Shown here piece by piece: positions 1-7,807 of a stretch of 64,000 nt of DNA (the first letter of the stretch is position 1; each line of letters opens with the position of its first letter). Both the position numbers and the translations under genes were made by a program. The DNA is from Oscillospiraceae bacterium (GTDB lineage: Bacteria; Bacillota; Clostridia; Oscillospirales; Oscillospiraceae). The notes beneath the pieces are model-generated. The model did no database searches. It had not been told where the DNA came from and saw only the letters and a program-made list of their open reading frames with translations. The DNA lies in contig WRAB01000005.1 in assembly GCA_009780435.1 (NCBI GenBank), forward strand, positions 1-64,000, in the 5' to 3' direction.

Positions 1-28
1 AAGTATGAAGCGCCCTTGCTTCATACTT
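1..28. repeat. Perfect inverted repeat (11-bp stem) at the left edge
   Basis: The first 28 bases form an uninterrupted 11-bp stem (AAGTATGAAGC / GCTTCATACTT) around a 6-base loop. No T-run follows on the + strand, so it is not a clear terminator in that direction; it could terminate a gene reading leftwards out of the window or be one of the many short hairpins scattered through this genome. Confidence 0.6.
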
Positions 29-460
29 CCCGTTAGGTCGGTCTGGGGGCTCGGGGGGGCGATAAGCACCCCCGATTTCAATTATCCCTCGCTCTTATCC
101 GGCAATCTTTTCTTTTACTGTTCTTCGTGCAGGATAAGTACCCGCCATATGCATCAAAATCTGTGTATAACGGGCATATTCATTGCTTTTGCAAGCCTAA
201 GAAATCTGATCGGTTAATTGATTGCTAGTGCATCCACTTTTGCAAGGTTCTAGGTTAGAACAAAACGACTGATAGCGATAAATCCGCCGTGATGTTGTTT
301 AATGTCTAACAGAACGTCTAACAAATTGGCCAAAATACGGGATTCTTTGTGTTTCAATTGATGGGCTTGTTTTGAGCAAGCCAGACGCCAGAATCCATTG
401 GAATTGCTGGGTTTTTCCAAGCAAGGAATATCACTGTCTACTATCAAATAACACACGTCC
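29..460. other. AT-richer region without a recognisable gene
   Basis: No reading frame here has a recognisable protein family. The only minus-strand frame of note (462-250, 70 codons) has no ribosome binding site that I can see and no familiar motif. The stretch contains a short direct repeat of GTCTAACA near 303-331. Because it ends abruptly at a tRNA 3' fragment, it is best read as the end of an integrated element whose body lies to the left of the window. That is inference. Confidence 0.4.
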
Positions 461-462
461 AA

Positions 463-520
463 GCAGACTGTAAATCTGTTGTCAGTGACTTCGTAGGTTC
501 AAATCCTACCTCCACCACCA
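463..520 (+). tRNA. tRNA-Tyr (GTA) 3' fragment, 5' half missing
   Basis: From 463 the sequence folds as a tRNA anticodon arm (GCAGA / TCTGT, loop CTGTAAA with anticodon GTA at 470-472), a long class II variable arm (480-492), a T arm (GTAGG TTCAAAT CCTAC, 493-509), the 3' acceptor strand CTCCACC, an A discriminator and an encoded CCA at 518-520. The matching 5' acceptor strand GGTGGAG and a D arm are absent from the 200 bases upstream, so the gene cannot make a tRNA. A 3' fragment starting at the anticodon stem is the expected leftover when a tyrosine recombinase element integrates into a tRNA gene (att site). The intact copy should lie at the other end of the element. Confidence 0.85.
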
Positions 521-531
521 AGAGCGTGAGA

Positions 532-562
532 CCCTGTAATCGTAAACGATTACGGGGTTTTT
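532..562 (+). terminator. Rho-independent terminator after the tRNA-Tyr fragment
   Basis: CCCTGTAATCG TAAA CGATTACGGGG forms an 11-bp stem with one G-T pair and a TAAA loop, followed by five T residues. It sits 12 bases after the CCA end, as expected for the original tRNA transcript. Confidence 0.85.
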
Positions 563-587
563 GCTTTCTGCTGTTGTTTTCAACACC

Positions 588-616
588 TTGAAGGGCTTGA
601 CCGTGCATGGTATAGT
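588..616 (+). promoter_or_regulatory. Candidate sigma-A promoter for the DUF2628-like gene
   Basis: TTGAAG (588-593) and TATAGT (611-616) are separated by 17 bases. The predicted transcript would have a leader of about 220 nt before the ATG at 845. That leader holds several short hairpins (for example GGAGAGGTT / AACCTCC near 739-760) but no riboswitch that I recognise. Confidence 0.5.
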
Positions 617-844
617 ATTGTACCACAAAAAGCAACACTTTAGGTGCATGTTGTAAAGGGTGGTCATGATAAACCGCTACTATTACAGCAGAGTAGGCGG
701 CTCATTTGCAGTGAACCTGTGGTTTTTGCGGAGAGGTTGGTGATAACCTCCATCTATTGCAGAGCAATAGCGCACTTATTTGTTGCCCACCTTCCGGCGG
801 GTACTGTTGAAATTTTATATTCTACAAGCTAGGGAGGCGAGTGT

Positions 845-1945
845 ATGAGATGTCGTGAGCCTTTTATAGATCAGACTGAGGTAGAGGCGTTGATCCGAGA
901 AAACGCTGGGTATTATCTCAAAAAATGGGACAAATATTCCCATTCCATCTTTAAGGGGTGGAACGGGTCGGCGATGTTTTTGTGTGAAACATGGATGCTC
1001 TATAGGAAGATGTACTTGGAAGGTGCGCTGTTTTTTGCCCTTCGAATGAGTTTGAGTTTTGTTCTGGGAATACTGATTCCTTTTTTGCCCGCTTTTTTGA
1101 TATCGAATTATCTTGTGCCGGGGATATTCATCGGAATATTCGGAAATGCGCTGTATCGTAGAAAGGTTTTGCGCATGGTACAAAAAGCACAGGAACTGAA
1201 CGAATCAGAGCGCTTGGGATTTTTGCGTAGTAGCGGCGGGACGAGTATAGCGGCTACCTTTATCATACCGGTTCTGTTTCTTTTACTGACATTAGGCCAG
1301 TGCGCATTTCATGCTGTCAGTAGTAATGTAGTAAACCATGCGGACATAAATTGGTCAGACAGAACCGTAGAATACACGGTCGTCCACGACCTGGAGGGCC
1401 TAAATCTGGTAGATCATGACTTGACAGAGAGTACGCGGATGAGGACTGTCATTTTACAAAATGCGTATGTCATTACTGTGATGGATATACGCTTTGGGCT
1501 ACATGTAGAGCCTTTCCGTGTGAGCGGAACAGTTGGATCCGTTTCGATGTATTATCTTGGAGGTGGTGGTAGCGCAGTTGAGCGTGTGCAAAGCAGAATG
1601 GAAAACTTCGTCCTATTTCCACTGAATCTCCAGAGAATAATGCGGGGGATCGACCAGAGGACGCGGGCGGCCATTGGCCCCCTGCGGGTGAGCGCCGATG
1701 ATGACGTGGCGCTTCTCGTTGCTGTGGAGGAATTTAACAGGCCGTTGGCCGGCATGGATACACGGATCAACATCCTTATGGCACAAAAAATTTCGAGAGA
1801 CAGAGAGGGTGTGGTTTTTCTGGAACTCTCGTTCATGTTAGATCAATTTTCAGACGAGTGCCGCGATTTTTTGGTTGAATTTAGTCAGCATATAGGTGTT
1901 GACCTATTGGATGCGGTTGCAGAGGTTTTGGGCCAGAAGCCTTAG
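845..1945 (+). CDS. DUF2628-like membrane protein with large hydrophilic C-terminus
   Basis: A 366-residue protein that I can only partly place. Residues 1-60 contain the pattern typical of DUF2628 proteins, a polar start followed by FLCETWMLYRKMYLEG just before the first membrane segment. Hydrophobic stretches lie at about 60-88, 88-103 and 137-158. The remaining 200 residues are hydrophilic with no recognisable catalytic motif and by topology could be extracytoplasmic. The ATG at 845 follows a good GGGAGGCG ribosome binding site. It stands alone, 325 bp after the tRNA-Tyr fragment, and may be the first native gene beyond the integration site. Function unknown; a role in membrane sensing would be guesswork. 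Confidence 0.6.
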   Translation: MRCREPFIDQTEVEALIRENAGYYLKKWDKYSHSIFKGWNGSAMFLCETWMLYRKMYLEGALFFALRMSLSFVLGILIPFLPAFLISNYLVPGIFIGIFGNALYRRKVLRMVQKAQELNESERLGFLRSSGGTSIAATFIIPVLFLLLTLGQCAFHAVSSNVVNHADINWSDRTVEYTVVHDLEGLNLVDHDLTESTRMRTVILQNAYVITVMDIRFGLHVEPFRVSGTVGSVSMYYLGGGGSAVERVQSRMENFVLFPLNLQRIMRGIDQRTRAAIGPLRVSADDDVALLVAVEEFNRPLAGMDTRINILMAQKISRDREGVVFLELSFMLDQFSDECRDFLVEFSQHIGVDLLDAVAEVLGQKP

Positions 1946-2074
1946 CGTCATCCCTGCGGGATCAAGCGAATGCGGCCGCTGATCTATATTTTCCCCCTGG
2001 CGATTTTACAAAATAAATGGTAAAATAAACGACGAGATCAAAAATCGACGAAACCAAACAGGAGGAACCTTCCT

Positions 2075-2503
2075 ATGATCGATCAAAAAGCGCTGGTCAA
2101 AGCGGCCATTGCGGCGAGAGAAAACTCCTATTCGCCCTATTCTAAATTTATGGTGGGCGCGGCTCTGCTGGCGAAGAACGGCACCATCTACCGGGGTGCG
2201 AATATTGAAAATGCGGGCTACAGCCCTACCATCTGTGCGGAGCGGAGCGCGTTTGTCACGGCGGCCACCGACGGGGAGCGGGCATTTGACGCCATCGCCG
2301 TGGCGGGCTGGGGCAAAGACGACCTTGACCCAGCCGGCGCCTTTCCCTGTGGCGTCTGCCGGCAGTTTATGATGGAGTTCTGTGACCCAGCTACGTTTCT
2401 CATCATTGTGGCAAAGAGCGAGGACGACTACACGGCCTATGGGCTGGAGGAACTCTTGCCCCACGGGTTTGGGCCGTTGGACCTCAAAGAGGAGAAAAAA
2501 TAG
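2075..2503 (+). CDS. cdd: Cytidine deaminase
   Basis: Hydrolytic deamination of cytidine and deoxycytidine to uridine forms in pyrimidine salvage, in the cytosol. The 142-residue length matches the small homotetrameric CDA class. The zinc site is plain: TICAERSAF supplies one Cys and the proton-shuttling Glu (CAE), and PCGVCRQ supplies the other two Cys. The substrate-binding NIENAGYSP segment precedes it. The ATG at 2075 has AGGAGG 8-9 bases upstream. The gene is monocistronic here, closed by a strong terminator shared with the convergent secG. In many Firmicutes cdd lies beside era and dgk; that neighbourhood is not seen. Confidence 0.95.
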   Translation: MIDQKALVKAAIAARENSYSPYSKFMVGAALLAKNGTIYRGANIENAGYSPTICAERSAFVTAATDGERAFDAIAVAGWGKDDLDPAGAFPCGVCRQFMMEFCDPATFLIIVAKSEDDYTAYGLEELLPHGFGPLDLKEEKK

Positions 2504-2504
2504 C

Positions 2505-2540
2505 AAAAGCCGACGTCTTGGAAAAAGACGTCAGCTTTTT
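2505..2540. terminator. Bidirectional terminator between cdd and secG
   Basis: AAAAGC-C-GACGTCTT pairs with AAGACGTC-A-GCTTTT across a GGAAA loop with a single C/A mismatch. It begins directly after the cdd stop and has A and T runs on both sides, so it can serve cdd (+) and secG (-). Confidence 0.85.
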
Positions 2541-2566
2541 GTACGCGATGTTTAGAACTTGCCAGT

Positions 2567-2800
2567 TTAAGAGACCAGTGTCAGCGCCAGGGTGAGCAAA
2601 ACAAAGACGATGGCGATCCACTTTGTCGCTTTCGCCAACTGCTTATCCAGCGCCTTACCCTTGTTTTTGGACATGAACGTATCCGCCGTACCCGTCAGGG
2701 TGCTGGACAGACCGGGGGTTTTCCCGGATTGGAGCAAAATGGTGACAATCAGGCCAATCGCCAAAATCACCTGGAGTATCATAAAGAGAATAAGAGGCAT
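2567..2800 (-). CDS. secG: Preprotein translocase subunit SecG
   Basis: SecG is the small accessory subunit of the SecYEG channel. The 77-residue product has two membrane segments (about residues 3-23 and 54-74) separated by the conserved cytoplasmic loop with SGKTPGLSSTLTGTADTFM, close to the family's GLGGAFGGG-type region. A longer frame reaches back to 2929, but the extra 43 residues are poor protein; the ATG at 2800 has a GAAAGGAAG ribosome binding site and gives the usual SecG length, so I chose it. secG diverges from tatD across 115 bp, where promoters for both should lie. secY is in the ribosomal operon at 23.9 kb. Confidence 0.92.
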   Translation of the reverse strand: MPLILFMILQVILAIGLIVTILLQSGKTPGLSSTLTGTADTFMSKNKGKALDKQLAKATKWIAIVFVLLTLALTLVS

Positions 2801-2915
2801 GTCGTTCTTCCTTTCTTTACACAGCGCAATGCTGATTCGAGAAAACATCATACCACAGGAAAGATACAATTTCAATCTTTTTTTTCGTAAATTCAAAATT
2901 TCCAAAGGAGCCACT

Positions 2916-3677
2916 ATGTACTTCGACACCCACGCCCACTACAATGACCGCCGGTTTGACGCCGACAGGCAAGAACTCTTAGGCAGCTTGCCGGCCAGAG
3001 GGATATCCCTGGTAGTGAATCCCGGCAGCAGCATGGACACCTCCCGTAGGGCAGTAGAACTGGCGGATGCGTTTTCCTATATCTGCGCCGCCGTGGGCGT
3101 CCACCCGCACGACAGCCGCACCATGGACGACAAATCCATCGAGACCCTGGAGCGTCTGGCGGCGCACCCCAAAGTGGTGGCCATCGGCGAGATCGGGTTG
3201 GATTACCATTACGACCACTCCCCGCGAGAGGTACAGCGCGCCCGTTTTCGAGAGCAGATGGAACTGGCCCGTCGTCTGGCCCTCCCTGTCATTATCCACG
3301 AGCGGGAGGCCACGGCGGATATGTTGGAGATCGTCTCCGCGTACCCAGATGTCACCGGCGTGTTCCACTGTTTTGCCGGCAGTGTGGAGACGGCCAAGAG
3401 ACTCTTGGCCTGGGGCTGGTATTTAAGCTTCACCGGCGTGATCACCTACAAGAACGCCCGAGTGAGTCATGAAGTCATAAGCGCCATGCCTCGGGATCGG
3501 ATTATGATTGAGACAGACGCCCCCTATCTGACCCCTATCCCCTATCGAGGACAGCGTAACAGCTCCCTATACCTGCCCTACGTGGCCCAGACCGTGGCCG
3601 ATCTGTTGGGGATTTCCCTCCAGGAGGCCGCGGCCCTCACCGCGGAGAACGGCAAGCAGTGCTTTGGGATCGAATAG
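2916..3677 (+). CDS. tatD: TatD family metal-dependent hydrolase (DNase)
   Basis: A 253-residue TatD/YcfH-type TIM-barrel hydrolase, expected to bind two divalent metals and to act as a 3'-5' DNase or quality-control nuclease. Metal-ligand motifs are in order: DTHAHYND at the N-terminus, GEIGLDYHYD near residue 95, a His in PVIIHEREA, HCFAGS, and the C-terminal IETDAPYLTP. The frame is open well upstream, across antisense secG, but the ATG at 2916 with CAAAGGAG seven bases ahead begins exactly at the conserved N-terminal strand, so the extension is rejected. In many Firmicutes tatD follows metG; here it stands alone. Confidence 0.93.
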   Translation: MYFDTHAHYNDRRFDADRQELLGSLPARGISLVVNPGSSMDTSRRAVELADAFSYICAAVGVHPHDSRTMDDKSIETLERLAAHPKVVAIGEIGLDYHYDHSPREVQRARFREQMELARRLALPVIIHEREATADMLEIVSAYPDVTGVFHCFAGSVETAKRLLAWGWYLSFTGVITYKNARVSHEVISAMPRDRIMIETDAPYLTPIPYRGQRNSSLYLPYVAQTVADLLGISLQEAAALTAENGKQCFGIE

Positions 3678-3762
3678 CGGGAAATCGAAAAGAAATATAT
3701 CCTCGTACTTGCTTAAAACGCAAAAACCCGGCATAGGATTATTTTAAAAGGAGTGACGTCTC

Positions 3763-4446
3763 ATGGAGAAAAAACAGCCTATCCCAATCGGTGGACATAC
3801 CCTGCCGCCCCTGCCCTACCCACCCGACGCCTTAGCCCCGGTGATCGACGCCAAGACCGTAATCCTCCACCACGACAAGCACCACAAAAAATACGTAGAC
3901 GACCTCAACGCCGCCGAGTTGGCCCTCCAAAAGGCCAGGGAGGAGGAGAATTTCCAGCTGATCCAATACTGGTCGGATCAGGTGGCGTTCAACGGCTCCG
4001 GCCACATCCTCCACAGCGTGTATTGGACGAATATGACCTGTCCCGGCCAGGGGGGCGAGTTGGGGAAGTACACCCAGTCCTACATCGACTGGCAGTTCGG
4101 CGGGATCAAGACTTTTTTGGCCCAGTTCACGGCGGCGGCCACCAAAGTGGCGGGTTCCGGCTGGGCGATTTTAGGCTACAACACCGCCTTCCGACGGTTG
4201 GAGATTCTCCAGTGTGAAAAACACGAGAACCTGACCCAGTGGGGGATTGTCCCTATCCTGGTCTGCGACGTGTGGGAACACGCCTATTATCTCCACTACC
4301 AGAACGATCGGGCCGGGTACGCGGCCGCCTGGTGGAAACTTGTCAACTGGATGGATGTGGAGAACAGATTCATCCAGGCCACGAGAGGAAAGCTGCCCCT
4401 GGAACTGGACTCCCCTGTTGTTCTTGAAAAACGCGAGGAAAACTAG
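3763..4446 (+). CDS. sodA: Superoxide dismutase, Fe/Mn family
   Basis: Converts superoxide to oxygen and hydrogen peroxide; cytosolic. The 227-residue product carries the N-terminal metal His in LHHDKHHKKYV, the second His in NGSGHILHSVYW, and the paired Asp and His ligands in DVWEHAYYLHYQN. It is slightly longer than the usual 195-205 residues because of a proline-rich N-terminus and a short C-terminal tail. The metal (Fe or Mn) cannot be decided from the sequence by eye, so the symbol is a convention. The ATG at 3763 has AAGGAGTG ahead. Presence of SOD in an apparent anaerobe fits oxygen tolerance during exposure. No operon partner. Confidence 0.93.
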   Translation: MEKKQPIPIGGHTLPPLPYPPDALAPVIDAKTVILHHDKHHKKYVDDLNAAELALQKAREEENFQLIQYWSDQVAFNGSGHILHSVYWTNMTCPGQGGELGKYTQSYIDWQFGGIKTFLAQFTAAATKVAGSGWAILGYNTAFRRLEILQCEKHENLTQWGIVPILVCDVWEHAYYLHYQNDRAGYAAAWWKLVNWMDVENRFIQATRGKLPLELDSPVVLEKREEN

Positions 4447-4681
4447 TATAATGCACCGTAGGGGACGGCGAGGGCATTGTTTTACAATGTACAATGCGGG
4501 CGCACAGTGTGCGTCTCTACGAAAAATTGCCCTTGTAGGGGCGAACAGTGTTCGTCTGCCGCATTACAGAGGATTGTACATTCTCTGAGACGCCCAGGGC
4601 GCCGCCCCCTGCGGAAGAGCGGAACGACCTAGTAAAAAATGGTCGCATCACAAAGATGAAAAAGAAGGGGGTTGATCTCCT
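4447..4681. repeat. Intergenic region holding short GC-rich interspersed repeats
   Basis: No gene. It contains two related palindromic units, GGGCGCACAGTGTGCG (4498-4513) and GGGGCGAACAGTGTTCG (4538-4554), each flanked by CTAC or GTAG, and a third, different unit GGGCGCCGCCCCCTGCG (4597-4613). The first type recurs at 47.1 and 57.9 kb and the second at 39.36 and 51.63 kb. A TATAAT at 4447-4452 could be part of a promoter for purN, but no good -35 is visible. Confidence 0.7.
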
Positions 4682-5308
4682 TTGGTAAGAACTGCTGTTT
4701 TAGTCTCCGGAGGCGGGACAAATCTCCAGGCCATTATCGCCGCCCAGTTGTTTGGGGAGATTCAAAACTGTAAATTGGTGGCGGTGATCTCGTCCACGCC
4801 CGGCGCCTACGCCCTGGATCGGGCCCGTGCCGCGGGAATCGAGACAAGCGTGGTGGACTTCTCTATGTTCCCCACCAAGCGTACATTTAACACGGCGCTC
4901 TTGGAGAAACTCAAGGACTTAGACGTGGAATTGGTGGTCTTGGCGGGCTTTATGCCGGTGCTCCAGCGGTCTATCGTCAAGGAATTTGAGAACCGGGTCA
5001 TCAACGTTCACCCGTCATTGATGCCCGCCTTCTGCGGCCCGGGACGGATCGGACTCCGGGTGCATCAGATGGTCTTAGATCAGGGAGTTAAAGTCTCCGG
5101 GGCCACAGTTCACTTTGTGACGGAAGAAATCGCCGACGGCCCCATCATCCTCCAAAAAGCGGTGGATGTCCAGCAGGACGACACGGCCAAAATCCTCCAG
5201 CGCCGGATCATGGAGCTGGGGGAATGGGATATTCTGCCTAGAGCCATTGACCTCTACTGCCGGGGCAAACTCCGGGTGGAAGGGCGGAAGGTGATAATCG
5301 ATGAATAG
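4682..5308 (+). CDS. purN: Phosphoribosylglycinamide formyltransferase
   Basis: Transfers the formyl group of 10-formyl-THF to GAR, step three of purine synthesis. The 208-residue protein shows the N-terminal phosphate-binding LVSGGGTNLQ, the catalytic N-H-D set in INVHPSLMPAF (Asn, His) and EEIADGPI (Asp), and the folate-loop region KVSGATVHFV. The HPSLMPAFCGPGRIG segment differs from the E. coli KYKG loop. The start is TTG at 4682, supported by AGAAGGGGG upstream and by the family's N-terminal strand beginning at once. It overlaps the PurO-type gene by 8 bp, so the two are translationally coupled and form a purine operon with the following transformylase. Confidence 0.93.
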   Translation: MVRTAVLVSGGGTNLQAIIAAQLFGEIQNCKLVAVISSTPGAYALDRARAAGIETSVVDFSMFPTKRTFNTALLEKLKDLDVELVVLAGFMPVLQRSIVKEFENRVINVHPSLMPAFCGPGRIGLRVHQMVLDQGVKVSGATVHFVTEEIADGPIILQKAVDVQQDDTAKILQRRIMELGEWDILPRAIDLYCRGKLRVEGRKVIIDE

Positions 5309-6005
5309 TCTATTTACGCTTTTGCAGGGAAATCCTTATCCCGGCAGGGGGATTGTGCTGGGCGCAGCACCGGACGGGATACGGGCGGTGTTGGCCTATT
5401 TCATCATGGGCCGGAGCGAGAACAGCAGAAACCGCGTCTTTGCTCCCCACGAGGCGGGAATCCGCACCCAGGCTTATGACGAGAGCCGCATGACAGATCC
5501 CAGTCTCATACTCTATGCCCCTGTTCGCACAGTCGGAGTACGAACTGTGGTCACCAACGGGGATCAGACGGATACCATCTGCGATTATTTGGCCCAGGGC
5601 AAATCCTTTGCCGAGGCCCTCGCTATCCGTACATTCGAGCCGGACGCACCCAACTATACGCCCCGAATTTCCGGCCTACTGGAGGCGGACGGGAGGTATA
5701 CCCTGTCCATATTGAAATCCGCCGATGGGAACCCCGCCGCCTGTCGCCGGTTTTTTTACGCCTATGACCCCCTTCCCGGCCAAGGGCATTTTATCCATAC
5801 CTATCAAGGCGACGGCGATCCATTGCCATCGTTTGCGGGGGAGCCGTTTACGGTGGAGATGGAGGATAACACGGGCGCTTTCGCAAAAAAACTCTGGACG
5901 AGCTTAGATGTGGACAACAAAGTCTCCCTCTTTGTGCGCTATATCACGCTAGAGACAGGGGAGACGGAGACGTTGATTTTCAATCGACACGAGGAGGCGG
6001 AATAA
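5301..6005 (+). CDS. purO: PurO-type IMP cyclohydrolase
   Basis: Closes the ring of FAICAR to give IMP, the last purine step. The 234-residue protein belongs to the PurO/IMP_cyclohyd family rather than to the PurH N-terminal (MGS-like) family. Visible family marks are NPYPGRGI, the MGRSENSRNRVF block, VTNGDQTDTI, RTFEPDAPNYTPRISG and GHFIHTYQGDG. The GATGA context at 5299-5303 overlaps the end of purN, and the next gene is an AICAR transformylase lacking the fused cyclohydrolase domain, so the two together replace bifunctional PurH. PurO is best known from archaea; its presence beside a stand-alone transformylase supports the assignment strongly. Confidence 0.9.
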   Translation: MNSLFTLLQGNPYPGRGIVLGAAPDGIRAVLAYFIMGRSENSRNRVFAPHEAGIRTQAYDESRMTDPSLILYAPVRTVGVRTVVTNGDQTDTICDYLAQGKSFAEALAIRTFEPDAPNYTPRISGLLEADGRYTLSILKSADGNPAACRRFFYAYDPLPGQGHFIHTYQGDGDPLPSFAGEPFTVEMEDNTGAFAKKLWTSLDVDNKVSLFVRYITLETGETETLIFNRHEEAE

Positions 6006-6006
6006 A

Positions 6007-7179
6007 TTGAAAGAATTTTCCCTAAAATACGGCCTGAACCCATACCAGACCCCTGCCAACCTGTCCGTTGCGGATGGGGCGTTGCCGATCCAGGTATTAA
6101 ACGGCAGGCCGGGGTATATCAATTTTATGGATGCCTTAAACGCCTGGCAACTGGTACGGGAACTCCGTGCGGCCACAGGGCTTCCTGCGGCGACTTCGTT
6201 CAAGCATGTGAGTCCCACCGGGGTGGGCGTGGGACTGCCCCTCACGGATACGCTGAAACAAGCTTATTTTGTGGACGATCTCCACCTCTCTCCCTTGGCG
6301 GCGGCCTATGCCCGCGCCCGCGGGGCGGATCGCCTCTGTTCCTATGGGGACTGGGTGGCCCTATCTGACCCCTGTGATCGGGAGACGGCGGCGCTTTTGG
6401 CGCGGGAGGTCTCCGACGGCGTCATCGCCCCCGGCTACTCCGACGAGGCCTTGGCGATTCTGCGGGAAAAGCGGAAAGGCGGGTACAGCGTAGTACAGAT
6501 CGACCCGGATTACGAGCCAAATCCACTGGAGCAGCGGGATATTTTCGGCGTTATCTTCTCCCAGGGGAGAAGTGAGTTGGCTATTACCCGGGACATGTTC
6601 CAAACCGTGGTCACGGCAACGAAGGATATCCCGGAGTCTGCGATTTTGGACATGCTCATCGCCCAGATCACGCTGAAATACACCCAGTCCAATTCCGTCT
6701 GCTACGTAAAAGACGGGCAGGCCGTCGGCATCGGTGCGGGACAACAGAGCCGGATTCACTGTACCCGATTAGCGGGACAAAAGGCCGATCTCTGGTGGCT
6801 CCGCCAGCACCCCCAGGTCTTGGCGCTCCCTTTCCGGGCAGACTTGGGCCGCCCCGGCCGGGACAACGCCATTGACGTCTATCTCTCCGACGAGTGGGAG
6901 GACGTACTCGCCGACGGCGTCTGGCAGGAGAGTTTCACCCAGCGGCCAGAGCCGCTATCGGCTGCGGAAAAGCGGGACTGGATCAAAACCCTCACCGGCG
7001 TCACCGTGGGATCAGATGCCTTCTTCCCCTTCGGCGACAATGTGGAGCGGGCCAGAAAAAGCGGTGCCGCCTACATCGTCCAACCCGGCGGGAGCATCCG
7101 GGACGACCACGTGATTGCGACGTGTGATAAATACGGGATTGCGATGGCGTTTACGGGGTTGCGGTTGTTTCATCATTAG
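6007..7179 (+). CDS. purH: Stand-alone AICAR formyltransferase (PurH C-terminal domain only)
   Basis: Formylates AICAR with 10-formyl-THF. At 390 residues it corresponds to the transformylase part of PurH and lacks the N-terminal cyclohydrolase domain. It opens with LKYGLNPYQ, carries the catalytic Lys-His in SFKHVSPTG (KHTNPCG in the classical enzyme), YTQSNSVCYVKDGQ and GIGAGQQSR, SDAFFPFGDN, and the typical end IAMAFTGLRLF. The start is TTG at 6007 with GAGGAGG ten bases ahead, directly after the cyclohydrolase stop. Third gene of the purN operon; together the three convert GAR to FGAR and AICAR to IMP. Confidence 0.92.
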   Translation: MKEFSLKYGLNPYQTPANLSVADGALPIQVLNGRPGYINFMDALNAWQLVRELRAATGLPAATSFKHVSPTGVGVGLPLTDTLKQAYFVDDLHLSPLAAAYARARGADRLCSYGDWVALSDPCDRETAALLAREVSDGVIAPGYSDEALAILREKRKGGYSVVQIDPDYEPNPLEQRDIFGVIFSQGRSELAITRDMFQTVVTATKDIPESAILDMLIAQITLKYTQSNSVCYVKDGQAVGIGAGQQSRIHCTRLAGQKADLWWLRQHPQVLALPFRADLGRPGRDNAIDVYLSDEWEDVLADGVWQESFTQRPEPLSAAEKRDWIKTLTGVTVGSDAFFPFGDNVERARKSGAAYIVQPGGSIRDDHVIATCDKYGIAMAFTGLRLFHH

Positions 7180-7192
7180 GGAGGCAGTGGAA

Positions 7193-7678
7193 ATGACACA
7201 AAAACAATTTGCAAGTTCTCTGGTTGAGTATGATAGAGAAGCGACCGAGGCGGCGTATGCCGCACTACCATTGGGCGTGGGCTGTGCCTGCTACACTTGT
7301 TGCAATTTTGAAAAAGCCACTTCTGACTTCCCCAATGAAGTTCGCATGTTTTTTGAAGCGTTGGGTGTTGATTTGACGAAACCGGGCGAGGTATATGATT
7401 TCACAGTTGAAAACGAGCGTGTGTGGTACGGAGGCTGGTATAATATTGTTGGTAACTATCTTGCGTATGATGACACGTGGCGACCTACTGCAGAAAGTCC
7501 CAGTCAACAAGAAAAATATGGATTTTTCAAAATTGCGGAGAATTTTTATATTGCTTTCTCGGACGGAGCAGAACTGGTACCAGCTAGTTTTTCTAGCCCT
7601 GTGTTGCAAATGGGAATTGACTTCACGCTGCCTTGGGTTCTGGAAGAATCTTATGAGGATTTGATAGAAAAATTATAA
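7193..7678 (+). CDS. Hypothetical protein with CACYTCCNF cysteine cluster
   Basis: 161 residues, no membrane segment. The pattern CACYTCCNF, then FF.ALGVDLTKPGEVYDF and VWYGGWYNIVGNYL, is one I associate with a widespread uncharacterised family often found among accessory genes in Gram-positive and other bacteria, but I cannot name it. The ATG at 7193 follows GGGAGGC, only 13 bases after the AICAR transformylase stop. Its codons are visibly AT-richer than those of the purine genes, suggesting later acquisition into the operon's end. A metal or redox role for the three clustered Cys is possible, and an immunity-type role cannot be excluded. Neither is shown. Confidence 0.55.
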   Translation: MTQKQFASSLVEYDREATEAAYAALPLGVGCACYTCCNFEKATSDFPNEVRMFFEALGVDLTKPGEVYDFTVENERVWYGGWYNIVGNYLAYDDTWRPTAESPSQQEKYGFFKIAENFYIAFSDGAELVPASFSSPVLQMGIDFTLPWVLEESYEDLIEKL

Positions 7679-7807
7679 ATCACCTTCCGCTGTTCAATGA
7701 AGAGGCACGAGCATTGCGAATTTTGCACTGCAACAATCAGCACATATGATGGTAATGTGCATAGTGGATATGCAACCGCAGTTGTTTTGATGACTTTAAG
7801 AATGAAT

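Noticed and set aside
444..638. Minus-strand reading frame of 64 codons containing VGFEPT
   Set aside because: It is the antisense of the tRNA-Tyr fragment and its terminator; the VEVGFEPT string is a well-known artefact of translating tRNA T arms backwards.
2592..2915. N-terminal extension of the TatD frame by 108 codons
   Set aside because: It runs antisense through secG, has no family similarity, and the ATG at 2916 has a proper ribosome binding site and starts at the conserved strand.
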